Origin: Aequorivita capsosiphonis DSM 23843
Lineage (GTDB): Bacteria > Bacteroidota > Bacteroidia > Flavobacteriales > Flavobacteriaceae
Assembly (NCBI RefSeq): GCF_000429125.1
Contig: NZ_KE386850.1
Location: 21,940-85,939 of the forward strand
Length of the DNA: 64,000 nt
Reading direction: 5' to 3'
The position numbers were made by a program, and so were the translations under genes. Positions 25,913-33,847 of the stretch are shown here, one piece after another. Below the pieces are notes generated by a model that was not told where the DNA came from, did not search any database, and saw only the letters and a list, made by a program, of their open reading frames with translations. Numbering within the stretch: the first letter of the stretch is position 1; the number at the start of each line of letters is the position of its first letter.

Positions 25913-26668
25913 ATGAAACATAACCACTTATACAATTATATCCTAACAATCGCCGACAACTCCCTAATCCTTGCACAGCGATTGGGCGAACTCTGCGGCC
26001 ACGGTCCAAGTTTGGAAACCGATATTGCGCTGACCAATATTTCATTGGATTTACTAGGTCAAACTCGAAGCTATTATCAATATGCCGCCAAACTTAAAGG
26101 CGAAGATAGCACTGAAGATGACATTGCCTTCCTAAGAATTGAGGGAGACTACAAAAACTGTTTATTGGTAGAACAACCTAATACACATTTTGGCTATGTA
26201 ATTGGGCGTCAATTTTTGTTTGATGTTTACCATTTTATGCTGATAGAAAAATTACAGCATAGCCCAGATGAAACACTAGCTGCTATCGCCAAAAAAGGGA
26301 TAAAAGAAGTAAGTTATCACAAAAGATTTTCAGGCGACTGGGTAAAACGTTTAGGTGACGGTACTGAAGAAAGCAAGAAAAAAATGCAAGACGCAATCGA
26401 TGATTTATGGCGATTTACTGACGAACTTTTCTATATGACCGATGTTGAAAAAGCAATGGCGAAAGAAGGGATTGGAATAGACGTTTCAACTTTCAAAGAA
26501 AAGTATTACGAAGAAGTTTCCGAAGTTTTAAAGGAAGCAGCCCTTACCGTCCCCGAAAATAAATATTTTAATAAAGGTGGAAAGGAAGGGATTCATACAG
26601 AACATATGGGATATATTTTAGCAGAGTTGCAATATATGCAACGTACCTATCCGAATATGCAATGGTAA
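25913..26668 (+). CDS. paaC: Phenylacetyl-CoA epoxidase subunit PaaC
   Basis: PaaC is the inactive ferritin-like partner that supports PaaA. The 251-aa protein shows LRIEGDYKNCLLVEQPNTHFGYVI (pieces near 76-100), FLFDVYHF and EVSYHKRFSGDWVKRLGDGTEESKKKMQ (pieces near 141-165), all PaaC signatures. The start ATG is the first after the TTTCGA repeats. Two pseudogenes of the four-helix-bundle family flank it, but the gene itself appears intact, which indicates that these insertions did not destroy the pathway. Confidence 0.95.
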   Translation: MKHNHLYNYILTIADNSLILAQRLGELCGHGPSLETDIALTNISLDLLGQTRSYYQYAAKLKGEDSTEDDIAFLRIEGDYKNCLLVEQPNTHFGYVIGRQFLFDVYHFMLIEKLQHSPDETLAAIAKKGIKEVSYHKRFSGDWVKRLGDGTEESKKKMQDAIDDLWRFTDELFYMTDVEKAMAKEGIGIDVSTFKEKYYEEVSEVLKEAALTVPENKYFNKGGKEGIHTEHMGYILAELQYMQRTYPNMQW

Positions 26669-26721
26669 ACAATGTTCAATATTCAACGAACAATTTTCAA
26701 TTTTCAGAAAAAAAATAAATT

Positions 26722-27084
26722 ATGGAAAGAAAATTTGATTTGGAAGACAGGTTAATTGGTTTTGCAATTTTATGCATTAATCTATTTACGAGAATTGAAT
26801 ATAATTATGCGTTGGATCATTGGTCAAAACAACTTATTCGCTAGACAACTGGCGCAGCGTTAAATTACGGCGAGGTCCAAGGCGCAGAATCCGCAAAAGA
26901 CTTTATTCACAAAATGGGAATTGTACTAAAGGAATTGAAGGAGTCGAGAGTTAATTTGAAAATTCAAATTGGAGCCGAACTATTAAAAGATATCGAGAAC
27001 GCTGAAAAAAGCTTGAAGGAGTGTGAAGAACTAGTGGCTATTTTCGCAAAGAGCATAAAAACTGCAAAATCGAAGAAACCCTGA
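26722..27084 (+). pseudogene. Four-helix-bundle (23S rRNA IVP-like) gene with nonsense codon
   Basis: Reads MERKFDLEDRLIGFAILCI... and then, at WSKQLIR, a TAG (26842-26844), followed in the same frame by TTGAALNYGEVQGAESAKD, FIHKMGIVLKELKESR and the rest of the family pattern to TGA at 27082-27084. A single-base change (for example TCG to TAG) explains the interruption. The total is 120 codons, normal for the family. It lies between paaC and paaD and is about 1 kb from a frameshifted relative. I see no evidence of read-through signals. Confidence 0.85.
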
Positions 27085-27101
27085 AAATTGAATATTGAAA
27101 A

Positions 27102-27602
27102 TTGAGCATTGAAAATTTAAATATTGAGAAGGATTTAATCTCTGTTCTGGAAACCGTTTCAGATCCGGAGATTCCAGTGCTTTCGGTTCTGGCTCTCGGC
27201 GTTATTCGTGAGGCAATAGAAGTAGATGGAATTGTAAAAATAAAACTAACCCCAACCTATTCTGGTTGCCCAGCAATGGATGTAATTAGCGATGATTTAA
27301 AAGCCGCTTTTTCCGAAATAGGAAAAAAAGCAGAAGTTGAATTGGTTCTTTCTCCAGCTTGGTCCACCGATTGGATTAGTGAGGAAGGCCTACAGAAAAT
27401 GGAAGAATATGGAATTTCCCGTCCATTGTCAGAATCGCACGATATAGATGTTTTGCTCCACGGTAAAAAACTAGTGAAATGTCCGCAATGTGGAAGTACG
27501 AACACACATTTGGTTAGCCAATTTGGTTCTACAGCCTGTAAGGCACTTTTTAAATGCGACGATTGCCACGAACCATTTGATTATTTTAAATGTTTAAAGT
27601 AA
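27102..27602 (+). CDS. paaD: PaaD-like Fe-S/metal-sulfur maturation protein
   Basis: PaaD is required for phenylacetyl-CoA epoxidase activity and belongs to the MIP18 (SUF-associated) group. The 166-aa protein has the N-terminal MIP18 domain (SDPEIPVLSVLALGVIRE near 20-37, PTYSGCPAMDVI near 51-62) and a C-terminal zinc-ribbon-like part, KCPQCGS, then TACKALFKCDDCHEPFDYFKC. Start is a TTG within an AT-rich repeat (attgaaaattgagc), the earliest that keeps the conserved domain; no ATG is available nearby. It follows the second pseudogene by 17 nt. Confidence 0.9.
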   Translation: MSIENLNIEKDLISVLETVSDPEIPVLSVLALGVIREAIEVDGIVKIKLTPTYSGCPAMDVISDDLKAAFSEIGKKAEVELVLSPAWSTDWISEEGLQKMEEYGISRPLSESHDIDVLLHGKKLVKCPQCGSTNTHLVSQFGSTACKALFKCDDCHEPFDYFKCLK

Positions 27603-27645
27603 GACATCAGATTTTAGAAGTGAGAAAGACTCTTATTAATTTTAA

Positions 27646-27750
27646 ACTCCCAACGCTCCTTCCCTTTTCCTTGCATCCGACCAAGGAGGCACGACTGAGA
27701 GGAATGCAAAGAATGGCCCACTTCTCCATCGGGGACGGAAGGGATAAAAC
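27646..27750. repeat. Dispersed gctcc-ttccctttt repeat
   Basis: gctccttcccttttccttgc, atccgaccaaggaggcacga and ctgagaggaatgcaaag parallel 22385-22445 (gctccctccccttttt, atccgacgagaaaggcacga, tcgagaggaatacagag). It fills the gap between paaD and paaG. Confidence 0.65.
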
Positions 27751-27771
27751 TTAGATAAAATTTTAATAAAA

Positions 27772-28548
27772 ATGAATATTACCACCCAAATAGAAAACAA
27801 AGTAGCAACATTAACGCTTAATAGACCGGAAGTATTCAACAGCTTCAACCGTGAAATGGCTCTCCTTCTTCAAAGTGCACTCGATGCCTGTGAAAAGAAT
27901 CCAGAAGTCCGAGCAATTGTGATTACAGGAAATGGAAAGGCGTTTTGTGCTGGTCAGGACTTAAAGGAGGTTACTTCTCCAGAACTAAATCCTGGATTTA
28001 AAAAAATTCTTGAAGAACATTACAATCCAATTATTACCCGAATCAGAAGTATTGAAAAACCAATAATTGGCGCAATCAACGGCGTTGCTGCTGGAGCTGG
28101 GGCGAATATTGCCTTGGCCTGCGACGTGGTGATTGCTTCGGAAAAAGCAAGTTTTATTCAGGCATTCAGTAAGATTGGTTTGGTTCCCGACAGTGCTGGA
28201 ACATTCTTTTTACCTCGATTGATAGGTTTCCAAAAAGCTTCAGCCTTGATGATGCTCGGTGATAAAGTTTCTGCGGAAGAAGCCGAAAAACTGGGAATGG
28301 TTTATAAAGTGGTTTCTTCGGAAGACTTTTCTGAAGAAGTGAAAAATATTGCAAATACAATGGCGAATATGCCTACGAAGGCGCTAGGACTTACAAAGCG
28401 TTTGCTGAATAATTCGTTGAATAATTCCTTGGAAGAACAATTAAACTTGGAAAGTAAACTGCAGATAGAAGCTGCTCAAAGTGAAGATTATGCCGAAGGA
28501 GTTGATGCCTTTGTGAATAAAAGAAAACCAGAGTTTAAAGGGAAATAA
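27772..28548 (+). CDS. paaG: Ring-1,2-epoxyphenylacetyl-CoA isomerase PaaG
   Basis: A crotonase-fold enzyme expected to convert the ring epoxide to the seven-membered oxepin-CoA. The 258-aa protein shows the oxyanion-hole segments KAFCAGQDLKEV (about 61-72) and NGVAAGAGANIALACD (about 103-118). IGLVPDSAGTFFLPRLIG (about 136-153) is the PaaG form with Asp rather than the second catalytic Glu of standard enoyl-CoA hydratases. Its position directly before paaH supports the role. The other crotonase at 38528 is the better candidate for PaaF. Confidence 0.88.
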   Translation: MNITTQIENKVATLTLNRPEVFNSFNREMALLLQSALDACEKNPEVRAIVITGNGKAFCAGQDLKEVTSPELNPGFKKILEEHYNPIITRIRSIEKPIIGAINGVAAGAGANIALACDVVIASEKASFIQAFSKIGLVPDSAGTFFLPRLIGFQKASALMMLGDKVSAEEAEKLGMVYKVVSSEDFSEEVKNIANTMANMPTKALGLTKRLLNNSLNNSLEEQLNLESKLQIEAAQSEDYAEGVDAFVNKRKPEFKGK

Positions 28549-28614
28549 AGTTCCATCGGCACGGCCGAAATACTAACCTCCGAATTTATTTGGAGGGCAG
28601 ATAGAAAAACAATT

Positions 28615-29793
28615 ATGAAGAAAATAGGAATAATAGGCTCAGGAACAATGGGCGCCGGTATCGCACAAATAGCGGCCACAGCCGGATGTACGGTAAGAAT
28701 TTTTGATACAAACGAAGCAGCCTTGCAAAAAGCGGAAGCGTCTTTGAAAAAGATAATGGATCGTTTGGTTGAAAAAGGAAAAATCGATTCAGAAGAAAAA
28801 GAGCGGATACAGAATAACATACAGTACGTCAATTCTTTAAAAAAATTAAAGGATTCGGATATGACCATTGAGGCAATAGTCGAGAACTTGGATGTTAAAA
28901 TGAACGTGTTTTCAACTCTTGAAAAATTTGTAAGCGATGATTGTATTCTTGCGTCAAACACTTCTTCGCTTTCAATTGCATCCATTGCATCCTCATTGCA
29001 AAAACCAGAACGCTGCATCGGAATTCACTTTTTCAATCCAGCGCCATTAATGAAATTGGTTGAGGTTATTCCGGCAATCCAGACTTCAGAAGAAACCTTA
29101 AATATTTCTGTACAAACCATAAAAGATTGGGGGAAAACTGTTGCCGTGGCAAAAGACACTCCCGGATTTATCGTAAACCGAGTTGCGCGGCCTTTTTATG
29201 GGGAAGCACTTCGTATCTATGAAGAAGGAATTGCTTCATTTCCTGAGATCGATTCAGCTATGAAAGAAATTGGCGGCTTTAGAATGGGTCCCTTTGAATT
29301 AATGGATTTTATAGGAAACGACGTAAACTATACGGTAACGGAATCCGTTTTTGAAGCCTTTTATTACGACCCACGTTATAAACCTTCGTTTACTCAAAAA
29401 CGTTTTTCGGAAGCTGGCTATTTAGGAAGAAAAAGTGGGAAAGGATATTATAATTATTCCGAGGATGGAAAAATGTCAGTTCGAAAGGATTTGAGAACGG
29501 ATTCTAAAGAAAAAGTATCGGATAAAATTATTTTTGAAAGAATCCTTGTTATGCTGATTAATGAAGCCGCTGATGCATTATTCTGGAATATCGCTTCCGC
29601 AGAAGATATTGATAATGCTATGACGAAAGGCGTTAATTACCCAAAAGGATTGTTAGCTTGGGCAGATGAAAAAGGAATAGATTGGTGCGTTTCAAAAATG
29701 GACGCGCTTTATGAGATGTATCATGAAGATCGTTATCGCTGTTCGCCCTTGTTGCGTAAGATGAAGCGTGAAAATAGAAAATTCTTCAATTAA
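28615..29793 (+). CDS. paaH: 3-hydroxyacyl-CoA dehydrogenase PaaH
   Basis: NAD-dependent oxidation of 3-hydroxyadipyl-CoA (and possibly of other 3-hydroxyacyl-CoAs) in the beta-oxidation part of the route. The 392-aa protein has the Rossmann motif GIIGSGTMGAGIAQIAA at residues 4-20, SNTSSLSIASIA and GIHFFNPAPLMKLVEVI with the catalytic His near residue 140, DTPGFIVNRVARPFYGEA, and the C-terminal GPFELMDFIGNDVN domain; a second C-terminal domain begins near 290. It lies 66 nt after paaG. Confidence 0.93.
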   Translation: MKKIGIIGSGTMGAGIAQIAATAGCTVRIFDTNEAALQKAEASLKKIMDRLVEKGKIDSEEKERIQNNIQYVNSLKKLKDSDMTIEAIVENLDVKMNVFSTLEKFVSDDCILASNTSSLSIASIASSLQKPERCIGIHFFNPAPLMKLVEVIPAIQTSEETLNISVQTIKDWGKTVAVAKDTPGFIVNRVARPFYGEALRIYEEGIASFPEIDSAMKEIGGFRMGPFELMDFIGNDVNYTVTESVFEAFYYDPRYKPSFTQKRFSEAGYLGRKSGKGYYNYSEDGKMSVRKDLRTDSKEKVSDKIIFERILVMLINEAADALFWNIASAEDIDNAMTKGVNYPKGLLAWADEKGIDWCVSKMDALYEMYHEDRYRCSPLLRKMKRENRKFFN

Positions 29794-29860
29794 AATAAGA
29801 TATCTCCTCAGACACTTTCGATAACTATCGAAAGGGAAGGTAAATTTTTAAAACTCTAAA

Positions 29861-30271
29861 ATGGAAGGAAAAGATATTCCGCAAAAAATGCTATCACTAG
29901 ATTCATTTAGTAAATGGATGGGGATAGAAATACTTAGTTCAGAACTTGGAAAAGTAAAGTTGGGCTTAAAAATCCGAAAGGAAATGCTAAACAGCATGAA
30001 CAAAGCGCACGGCGGAATAGCATATTCGTTGGCAGATACAGCTTTTGGTTTTGCAGCAAACACGCACGGAAAATATGCAGTTTCTATTGAAACATCCATT
30101 AACCACATTGAAGCCTTGAATGAAGGTGATTATTTAATAGCAGAATCTGTAATTGAAAAAGTTGGCAACAAATTAGGGTTCAATATCGTTGAGGTAAAGC
30201 GAGGAGACGAATTGGTTGCGCTTTTTAAAGGTGTAGTTTATAGAGCTTCTAAAGTCTGGTCAAACGATTAA
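29861..30271 (+). CDS. paaI: Hotdog-fold thioesterase PaaI
   Basis: A 136-aa hotdog thioesterase that removes CoA from dead-end (hydroxy)phenylacetyl-CoA species and so protects the CoA pool. The motif MNKAHGGIAYSLADTAFGFAAN is seen in two parts (HGG at about 46-48, then LADTAFGF), with the conserved Asp/Glu-type catalytic residue in LADTAFG. VSIETSINHIEAL is the following strand. It follows paaH by 67 nt; a palindrome (tttcgataactatcgaaa) lies in the gap. Cytoplasmic, probably a tetramer as in the family. Confidence 0.9.
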   Translation: MEGKDIPQKMLSLDSFSKWMGIEILSSELGKVKLGLKIRKEMLNSMNKAHGGIAYSLADTAFGFAANTHGKYAVSIETSINHIEALNEGDYLIAESVIEKVGNKLGFNIVEVKRGDELVALFKGVVYRASKVWSND

Positions 30272-30292
30272 TCAACAAATAAAACAGTATTG

Positions 30293-30345
30293 AGGTTGTT
30301 GAAGAATCATTTTCTTTTAGGGAGAGTGAAAAAGAATCCTCCTGT
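30293..30345. repeat. Possible stem-loop element (degenerate)
   Basis: gttgttgaagaatcattttc and the closing cctcctgtaggttt resemble the elements at 31330, 32675 and 33089 but the central hairpin is poor. Confidence 0.35.
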
Positions 30346-30456
30346 AGGTTTTACCATTAATTTTACAAATTCATATTTGATTTTGTTTATTTTTATGAAA
30401 TTAAAAATGGATAGAATCGAAAACAGTTATTTACATTTATCTAAATTCAAAAATAT

Positions 30457-31308
30457 ATGAAATGGCAAGGTAGAAGAAAGAGCGGGAACCTAGACGACCG
30501 TCGTGGAATGAGCAAAAGCAAGATGGCAGCAGGTGGTGGAATCGTAGTAACATTAATTGTTCTAGGCTTACAGTTTTTTGGAGGTGATACTGGAAAACAG
30601 TTGGCGCCTATAGTTGAGCAAATCGGCAATAGCCAAACCGTCCAACAAACAGAGCAAAGAGAACTTACCGCCCAAGAAAAGGAAATGGGAAGCTTTATGG
30701 CTACTGTGTTAGCATCTACCGAAGATGTTTGGGGTGAAATCTTTAGCGAAAATAATATTGGGCAGTATCAAGATCCCACTATGGTCCTGTTTACAGATGC
30801 CGTAAGTACTGGTTGTGGAAATGCAAGCTCAGCTTCTGGCCCGTTTTATTGCCCTGCTGATCAAAAACTTTATATGGACCTGGCCTTTTTTGATGAATTA
30901 AAAAATCGTTTCGGAGCTAAGGGTGGCGATTTTGCCATTGCTTATGTAACCGCACACGAAATAGGACATCACGTACAAACATTACTCGGTACTTCTCAAA
31001 AAGTAACGAAGCTTCAAAGGCAAAATAGAAGTGAAGCCAACAGATTATCGGTAGCGCTAGAGCTTCAAGCCGATTTTTATGCCGGAGTTTGGGCGCATTA
31101 CAATAAAGAATATTTGGAAGAAGGCGATATTGAAGAAGCCTTAAGTGCTGCTAATGCCGTTGGTGATGATGCCATTCAAAAAAGAACTCAAGGTGATGTT
31201 CAGCCAGATAGTTTTACCCACGGAACCTCAGAACAGCGCATGAAATGGTTTATGAAAGGTTATAATAGTGGCGACATTAAACAAGGTGATACCTTTGCCG
31301 AAATGTAG
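30457..31308 (+). CDS. YpfJ-like putative neutral zinc metallopeptidase
   Basis: A 283-aa membrane-anchored protein: basic N-terminus WQGRRKSGNLDDRRG, one helix near residues 26-45 (AAGGGIVVTLIVLGLQFFGG), then a zincin domain with TAHEIGHHVQ (HExxH, about 170) and the downstream ELQADFYAGVWAH (Glu ligand, about 210). This matches the KPN_02809/YpfJ family; its substrate is unknown. It interrupts the paa cluster between paaI and paaJ without an obvious catabolic role, so it may be a passenger or have its own promoter within the 185-nt gap. Confidence 0.88.
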   Translation: MKWQGRRKSGNLDDRRGMSKSKMAAGGGIVVTLIVLGLQFFGGDTGKQLAPIVEQIGNSQTVQQTEQRELTAQEKEMGSFMATVLASTEDVWGEIFSENNIGQYQDPTMVLFTDAVSTGCGNASSASGPFYCPADQKLYMDLAFFDELKNRFGAKGGDFAIAYVTAHEIGHHVQTLLGTSQKVTKLQRQNRSEANRLSVALELQADFYAGVWAHYNKEYLEEGDIEEALSAANAVGDDAIQKRTQGDVQPDSFTHGTSEQRMKWFMKGYNSGDIKQGDTFAEM

Positions 31309-31329
31309 GATTATACTGCAATATGAGGT

Positions 31330-31395
31330 GTGCAGAAGCTGTGGAAGTATTGTTTTCTTTTTGCGATAGCAAAAAGAAAATCATCTTGTAAATTT
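31330..31395. repeat. Stem-loop element with 12-bp perfect hairpin
   Basis: ttttctttttgc (31353-31364), loop gata, gcaaaaagaaaa (31369-31380). The preceding gtggaagtattg and following tcatcttgtaaattta match the layout of the elements at 32675 and 33089. Confidence 0.7.
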
Positions 31396-31469
31396 AAAAC
31401 CAATAGAAAATTTTAATTTTTAATTAAATACTGAAACTCATTTTTCGATTTCAGTTTCAACTTTAATTT

Positions 31470-32675
31470 ATGGACGCATATATAATAGATGGAATACGAA
31501 CTCCAATAGGTAGTTATCAAGGAGCACTAAGCACTGTAAGAACAGATGATTTGGCAGCTTTGGTAATTGCGGAAATAGTAAAGCGAAATCCAAACATCCC
31601 AAAAGAAGCTTACGACGACGTAATTCTTGGCTGTGCAAATCAAGCGGGCGAAGACAATAGAAATGTTGCGCGTATGGCCTCACTTTTAGCAGGTTTACCA
31701 GTAACTGTTCCGGGAGAAACCGTAAACAGACTTTGCAGTAGTGGGCTTTCCGCTATCATCCACGCCAACAGAGCAATTAAAGCCGGTGATGGCGATCTCT
31801 TTATTTCTGGCGGTGTTGAAAATATGACACGTGGACCATACGTTGTTGCAAAGCCATCAAAAGCTTTTGGAACAGATTCAAAAATGTACGATTCCAGCTT
31901 CGGTTGGCGTTTTGTAAATCCTAAAATGGCAGAAATGTATGGCACTGACGGAATGGGAAATACCGCTGAAAATTTAGTTGAAAAGCATCATATTTCGCGT
32001 GAAGACCAAGATTTGTTTGCGTGTAATTCGCAAATGAAAGCTACCAAAGCCCAAGAAAATGGTAGGTTGGCAAAAGAAATTGTTTCCGTGGAAATTCCGC
32101 AGCGCAAAAAAGATCCAATTATTTTTAAGAATGATGAGTTTATTAAACCTGGAACATCAAAAGAAATTCTAGCAAAACTGCGTCCCGCCTTCAAAAAGGA
32201 TGGAAGCGTTACAGCCGGAAATTCTTCAGGATTGAATGATGGTGCCGCTGCAACTATTATCGCTTCAGGTGATGCTGTAAAAAAGTATAATTTAAAACCA
32301 ATCGCCAGAATTGTAAGCTCAGCAGTCGTTGGTGTAGAACCTCGGATTATGGGAATTGGCCCAGTTGAAGCTTCCAACAAGGCACTTGAAAAAGCTGGTT
32401 TGAAAATGGAAGATATGGACGTGATAGAGCTCAATGAGGCGTTCGCATCACAAGCTTTGGCATGTATCCGTGAATGGGGCTTGAAAGACAACGATCCAAG
32501 GATTAATCCTAACGGAGGTTCAATCGCAATTGGTCATCCACTTGGTGTTACAGGAGCTCGGCTTGCCTATTCCGCAGCATTGGAACTTCAGCTGAAAAAT
32601 AAAAAATATGCATTGATTACGATGTGTGTGGGTGTTGGACAAGGCTATGCGGCGATTATTGAAAACGTAAATTAA
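31470..32675 (+). CDS. paaJ: Acetyl-CoA acyltransferase PaaJ (3-oxoadipyl-CoA thiolase)
   Basis: Thiolytic cleavage of 3-oxo-5,6-dehydrosuberyl-CoA and 3-oxoadipyl-CoA, releasing acetyl-CoA. The 401-aa length and motifs are those of thiolases: nucleophile Cys in NRLCSSGLSAI (about 90), GGVENMTRGPYVV, then NPNGGSIAIGHPLGVTGAR (His about 355) and TMCVGVGQGYA (second Cys about 387). The DAYIIDGIRTPIG start is standard. A TTTCGA-type repeat precedes the start codon. Sits between the YpfJ-like gene and the duplicated toxin-antitoxin module. Confidence 0.94.
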   Translation: MDAYIIDGIRTPIGSYQGALSTVRTDDLAALVIAEIVKRNPNIPKEAYDDVILGCANQAGEDNRNVARMASLLAGLPVTVPGETVNRLCSSGLSAIIHANRAIKAGDGDLFISGGVENMTRGPYVVAKPSKAFGTDSKMYDSSFGWRFVNPKMAEMYGTDGMGNTAENLVEKHHISREDQDLFACNSQMKATKAQENGRLAKEIVSVEIPQRKKDPIIFKNDEFIKPGTSKEILAKLRPAFKKDGSVTAGNSSGLNDGAAATIIASGDAVKKYNLKPIARIVSSAVVGVEPRIMGIGPVEASNKALEKAGLKMEDMDVIELNEAFASQALACIREWGLKDNDPRINPNGGSIAIGHPLGVTGARLAYSAALELQLKNKKYALITMCVGVGQGYAAIIENVN

Positions 32676-32754
32676 CTTGCAAGCTGTAAGGTGCTGAGCC
32701 TATCGAAGTATTGTTTTGTTTTTGCGAAAGTACAAAAGGAAACCTCTTTGTAGG
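32675..32754. repeat. Stem-loop element upstream of first RHH gene
   Basis: Begins acttgcaagctgtaagg, contains cgaagtattgttttgttttt, gcgaaagtac, and ends cctctttgtagg; aligned with 33089-33167. It is followed by gaccaatatttt and the start region of the antitoxin-like gene, which is also repeated. Confidence 0.6.
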
Positions 32755-32798
32755 TTTAATGACCAATATTTTTTGTATTTACAATAAATAAATATAAT

Positions 32799-33044
32799 AT
32801 GGCAACATTCACATCAAGTTTACCAGACGAGCTTCTTGAAAATCTTGCAAAGATGGCGAAGGAGTTAAAAATGCCGAAGAATAAATTAATCGAAAAAGCA
32901 CTTCAACATTATTTTGAACAAATAGAAAAAGCACAATACGCCAAATCTTTTATGCGAGCTGCAAATGATCCTGAAATGTTAGAATTAGCTGAAGAAGGAA
33001 TAGAAGATTGGTTTAGAATATTAGTAGAGCTAGAGAACGAATGA
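32799..33044 (+). CDS. Ribbon-helix-helix antitoxin-like protein, orphan copy
   Basis: An 81-aa RHH/CopG-like protein beginning MATFTSSLPDELLENLAKMA; the strand-helix-helix signature occupies residues 1-45. It is about 60% identical by eye to the neighbour at 33212 and likely arose by tandem duplication. It overlaps by ATGA a following toxin start that survives only as 11 codons, so it is an antitoxin without a cognate. It could still bind the second toxin or the second promoter. Stability of such orphan antitoxins is usual. Located inside the paa cluster, between paaJ and paaZ. Confidence 0.85.
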   Translation: MATFTSSLPDELLENLAKMAKELKMPKNKLIEKALQHYFEQIEKAQYAKSFMRAANDPEMLELAEEGIEDWFRILVELENE

Positions 33045-33076
33045 AGCAAGGTGAAATTTGGAATGTATTTTTTTAA
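33041..33076 (+). pseudogene. Remnant of a MazF-like toxin gene (11 codons)
   Basis: Beginning at the ATGA overlap with the RHH gene, the frame reads MKQGEIWNVFF and stops at TAA. This corresponds to MNQGDIYEVYL at the start of the intact toxin encoded at 33454. The rest of the gene is missing and a stem-loop repeat element begins 13 nt later, so the deletion end or duplication join is here. Confidence 0.85.
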
Positions 33077-33088
33077 GACAATCTCTTT

Positions 33089-33167
33089 CCTGCAAGGTTC
33101 GGTGGGCTGAACCTGTTGAAATATTGTTTTCTGTTTGCACTAGCGAAAAACAAAATCTCCTGGTAGG
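33089..33167. repeat. Stem-loop element between the two RHH copies
   Basis: Ends cctgcaagg and cctggtagg are imperfect inverted repeats; the middle ttttctgtttgc and gcgaaaaacaaaa can form a hairpin. Parallel to 32675-32754. Confidence 0.65.
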
Positions 33168-33211
33168 TTTATTGACCAATATGTTTTATATTTACATAAA
33201 ATAAATATAAA

Positions 33212-33457
33212 ATGGCAACATTCACATCATCCTTACCGGATAAACTTCTCAATGACCTTGCTAAGGCAGCCACAGATCTCAAGCTTCCTAAAAACAAAAT
33301 TATCGAGAAAGCGCTCAAAATATATTTAGAGCAACTTGAGCGAGCGGCATATATAAAATCGTATAAGCGTATGGCGAAAGACGAAGATATGCTATTAATG
33401 GCGGAAGAAGGTATGGCCGATTACCTAAAAACGCTTGAAGAATTTGAAAACAAATGA
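33212..33457 (+). CDS. Ribbon-helix-helix antitoxin of the MazF-like toxin
   Basis: An 81-aa RHH protein (MATFTSSLPDKLLNDLAKAA), expected to bind DNA as a dimer through its N-terminal strand and to hold the toxin with its acidic C-terminus (EEGMADYLKTLEEFEN). Its stop overlaps the toxin start (ATGA at 33454), a standard translational coupling for such modules. Upstream sequence gaccaatatgttttatattt is repeated before the paralogue at 32799, so both copies carry the same promoter region. Confidence 0.9.
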   Translation: MATFTSSLPDKLLNDLAKAATDLKLPKNKIIEKALKIYLEQLERAAYIKSYKRMAKDEDMLLMAEEGMADYLKTLEEFENK

Positions 33458-33786
33458 ATCAAGGAGATATTTACGAGGTTTATTTAGATCCAACTATTGG
33501 CAGCGAACAAAGTGGTCGACGACCTGCAGTGATAATTTCAGGAAACTTGGTTAATAGTTTGGTCAACACGGTAATAATTTGTCCGCTAACCAGTAAGTTG
33601 AAACACTATCAGGGAAATTTAATTGTCGAGCCTACAAGCGAAAATGGATTGCCCCAAACTTCTGAAGTAATGACTATTCATATCCGCTCCATTGCAAAGG
33701 AACGACTGAAGACAAAATATGGAAAATTAACTAAACCTGAGTTTAATCAGGTGGTTGAGAGTTTGAATAAGATTATAAGATTTTAA
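33454..33786 (+). CDS. MazF/PemK-type endoribonuclease toxin
   Basis: A 110-aa mRNA interferase. Family landmarks: MNQGDIYEVYLDPTIGSEQSGRRPAVIIS in two parts (GDIYEVYLDP at 4-13, SEQSGRRPAVIIS at 17-29), the catalytic Arg in the S-G-R-R-P loop, then VIICPLTSK near 45 and the Thr-rich catalytic strand TSEVMTIHIRSI. It is immediately coupled to the RHH gene. A duplicate module 410 nt upstream has lost its toxin. The location between paaJ and paaZ has no evident metabolic meaning. Confidence 0.93.
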   Translation: MNQGDIYEVYLDPTIGSEQSGRRPAVIISGNLVNSLVNTVIICPLTSKLKHYQGNLIVEPTSENGLPQTSEVMTIHIRSIAKERLKTKYGKLTKPEFNQVVESLNKIIRF

Positions 33787-33847
33787 AGAGAATAGGAAAT
33801 TGGAATGATGTAGGACCATGAAATTTGGATTCCATAAAAAATAAACG

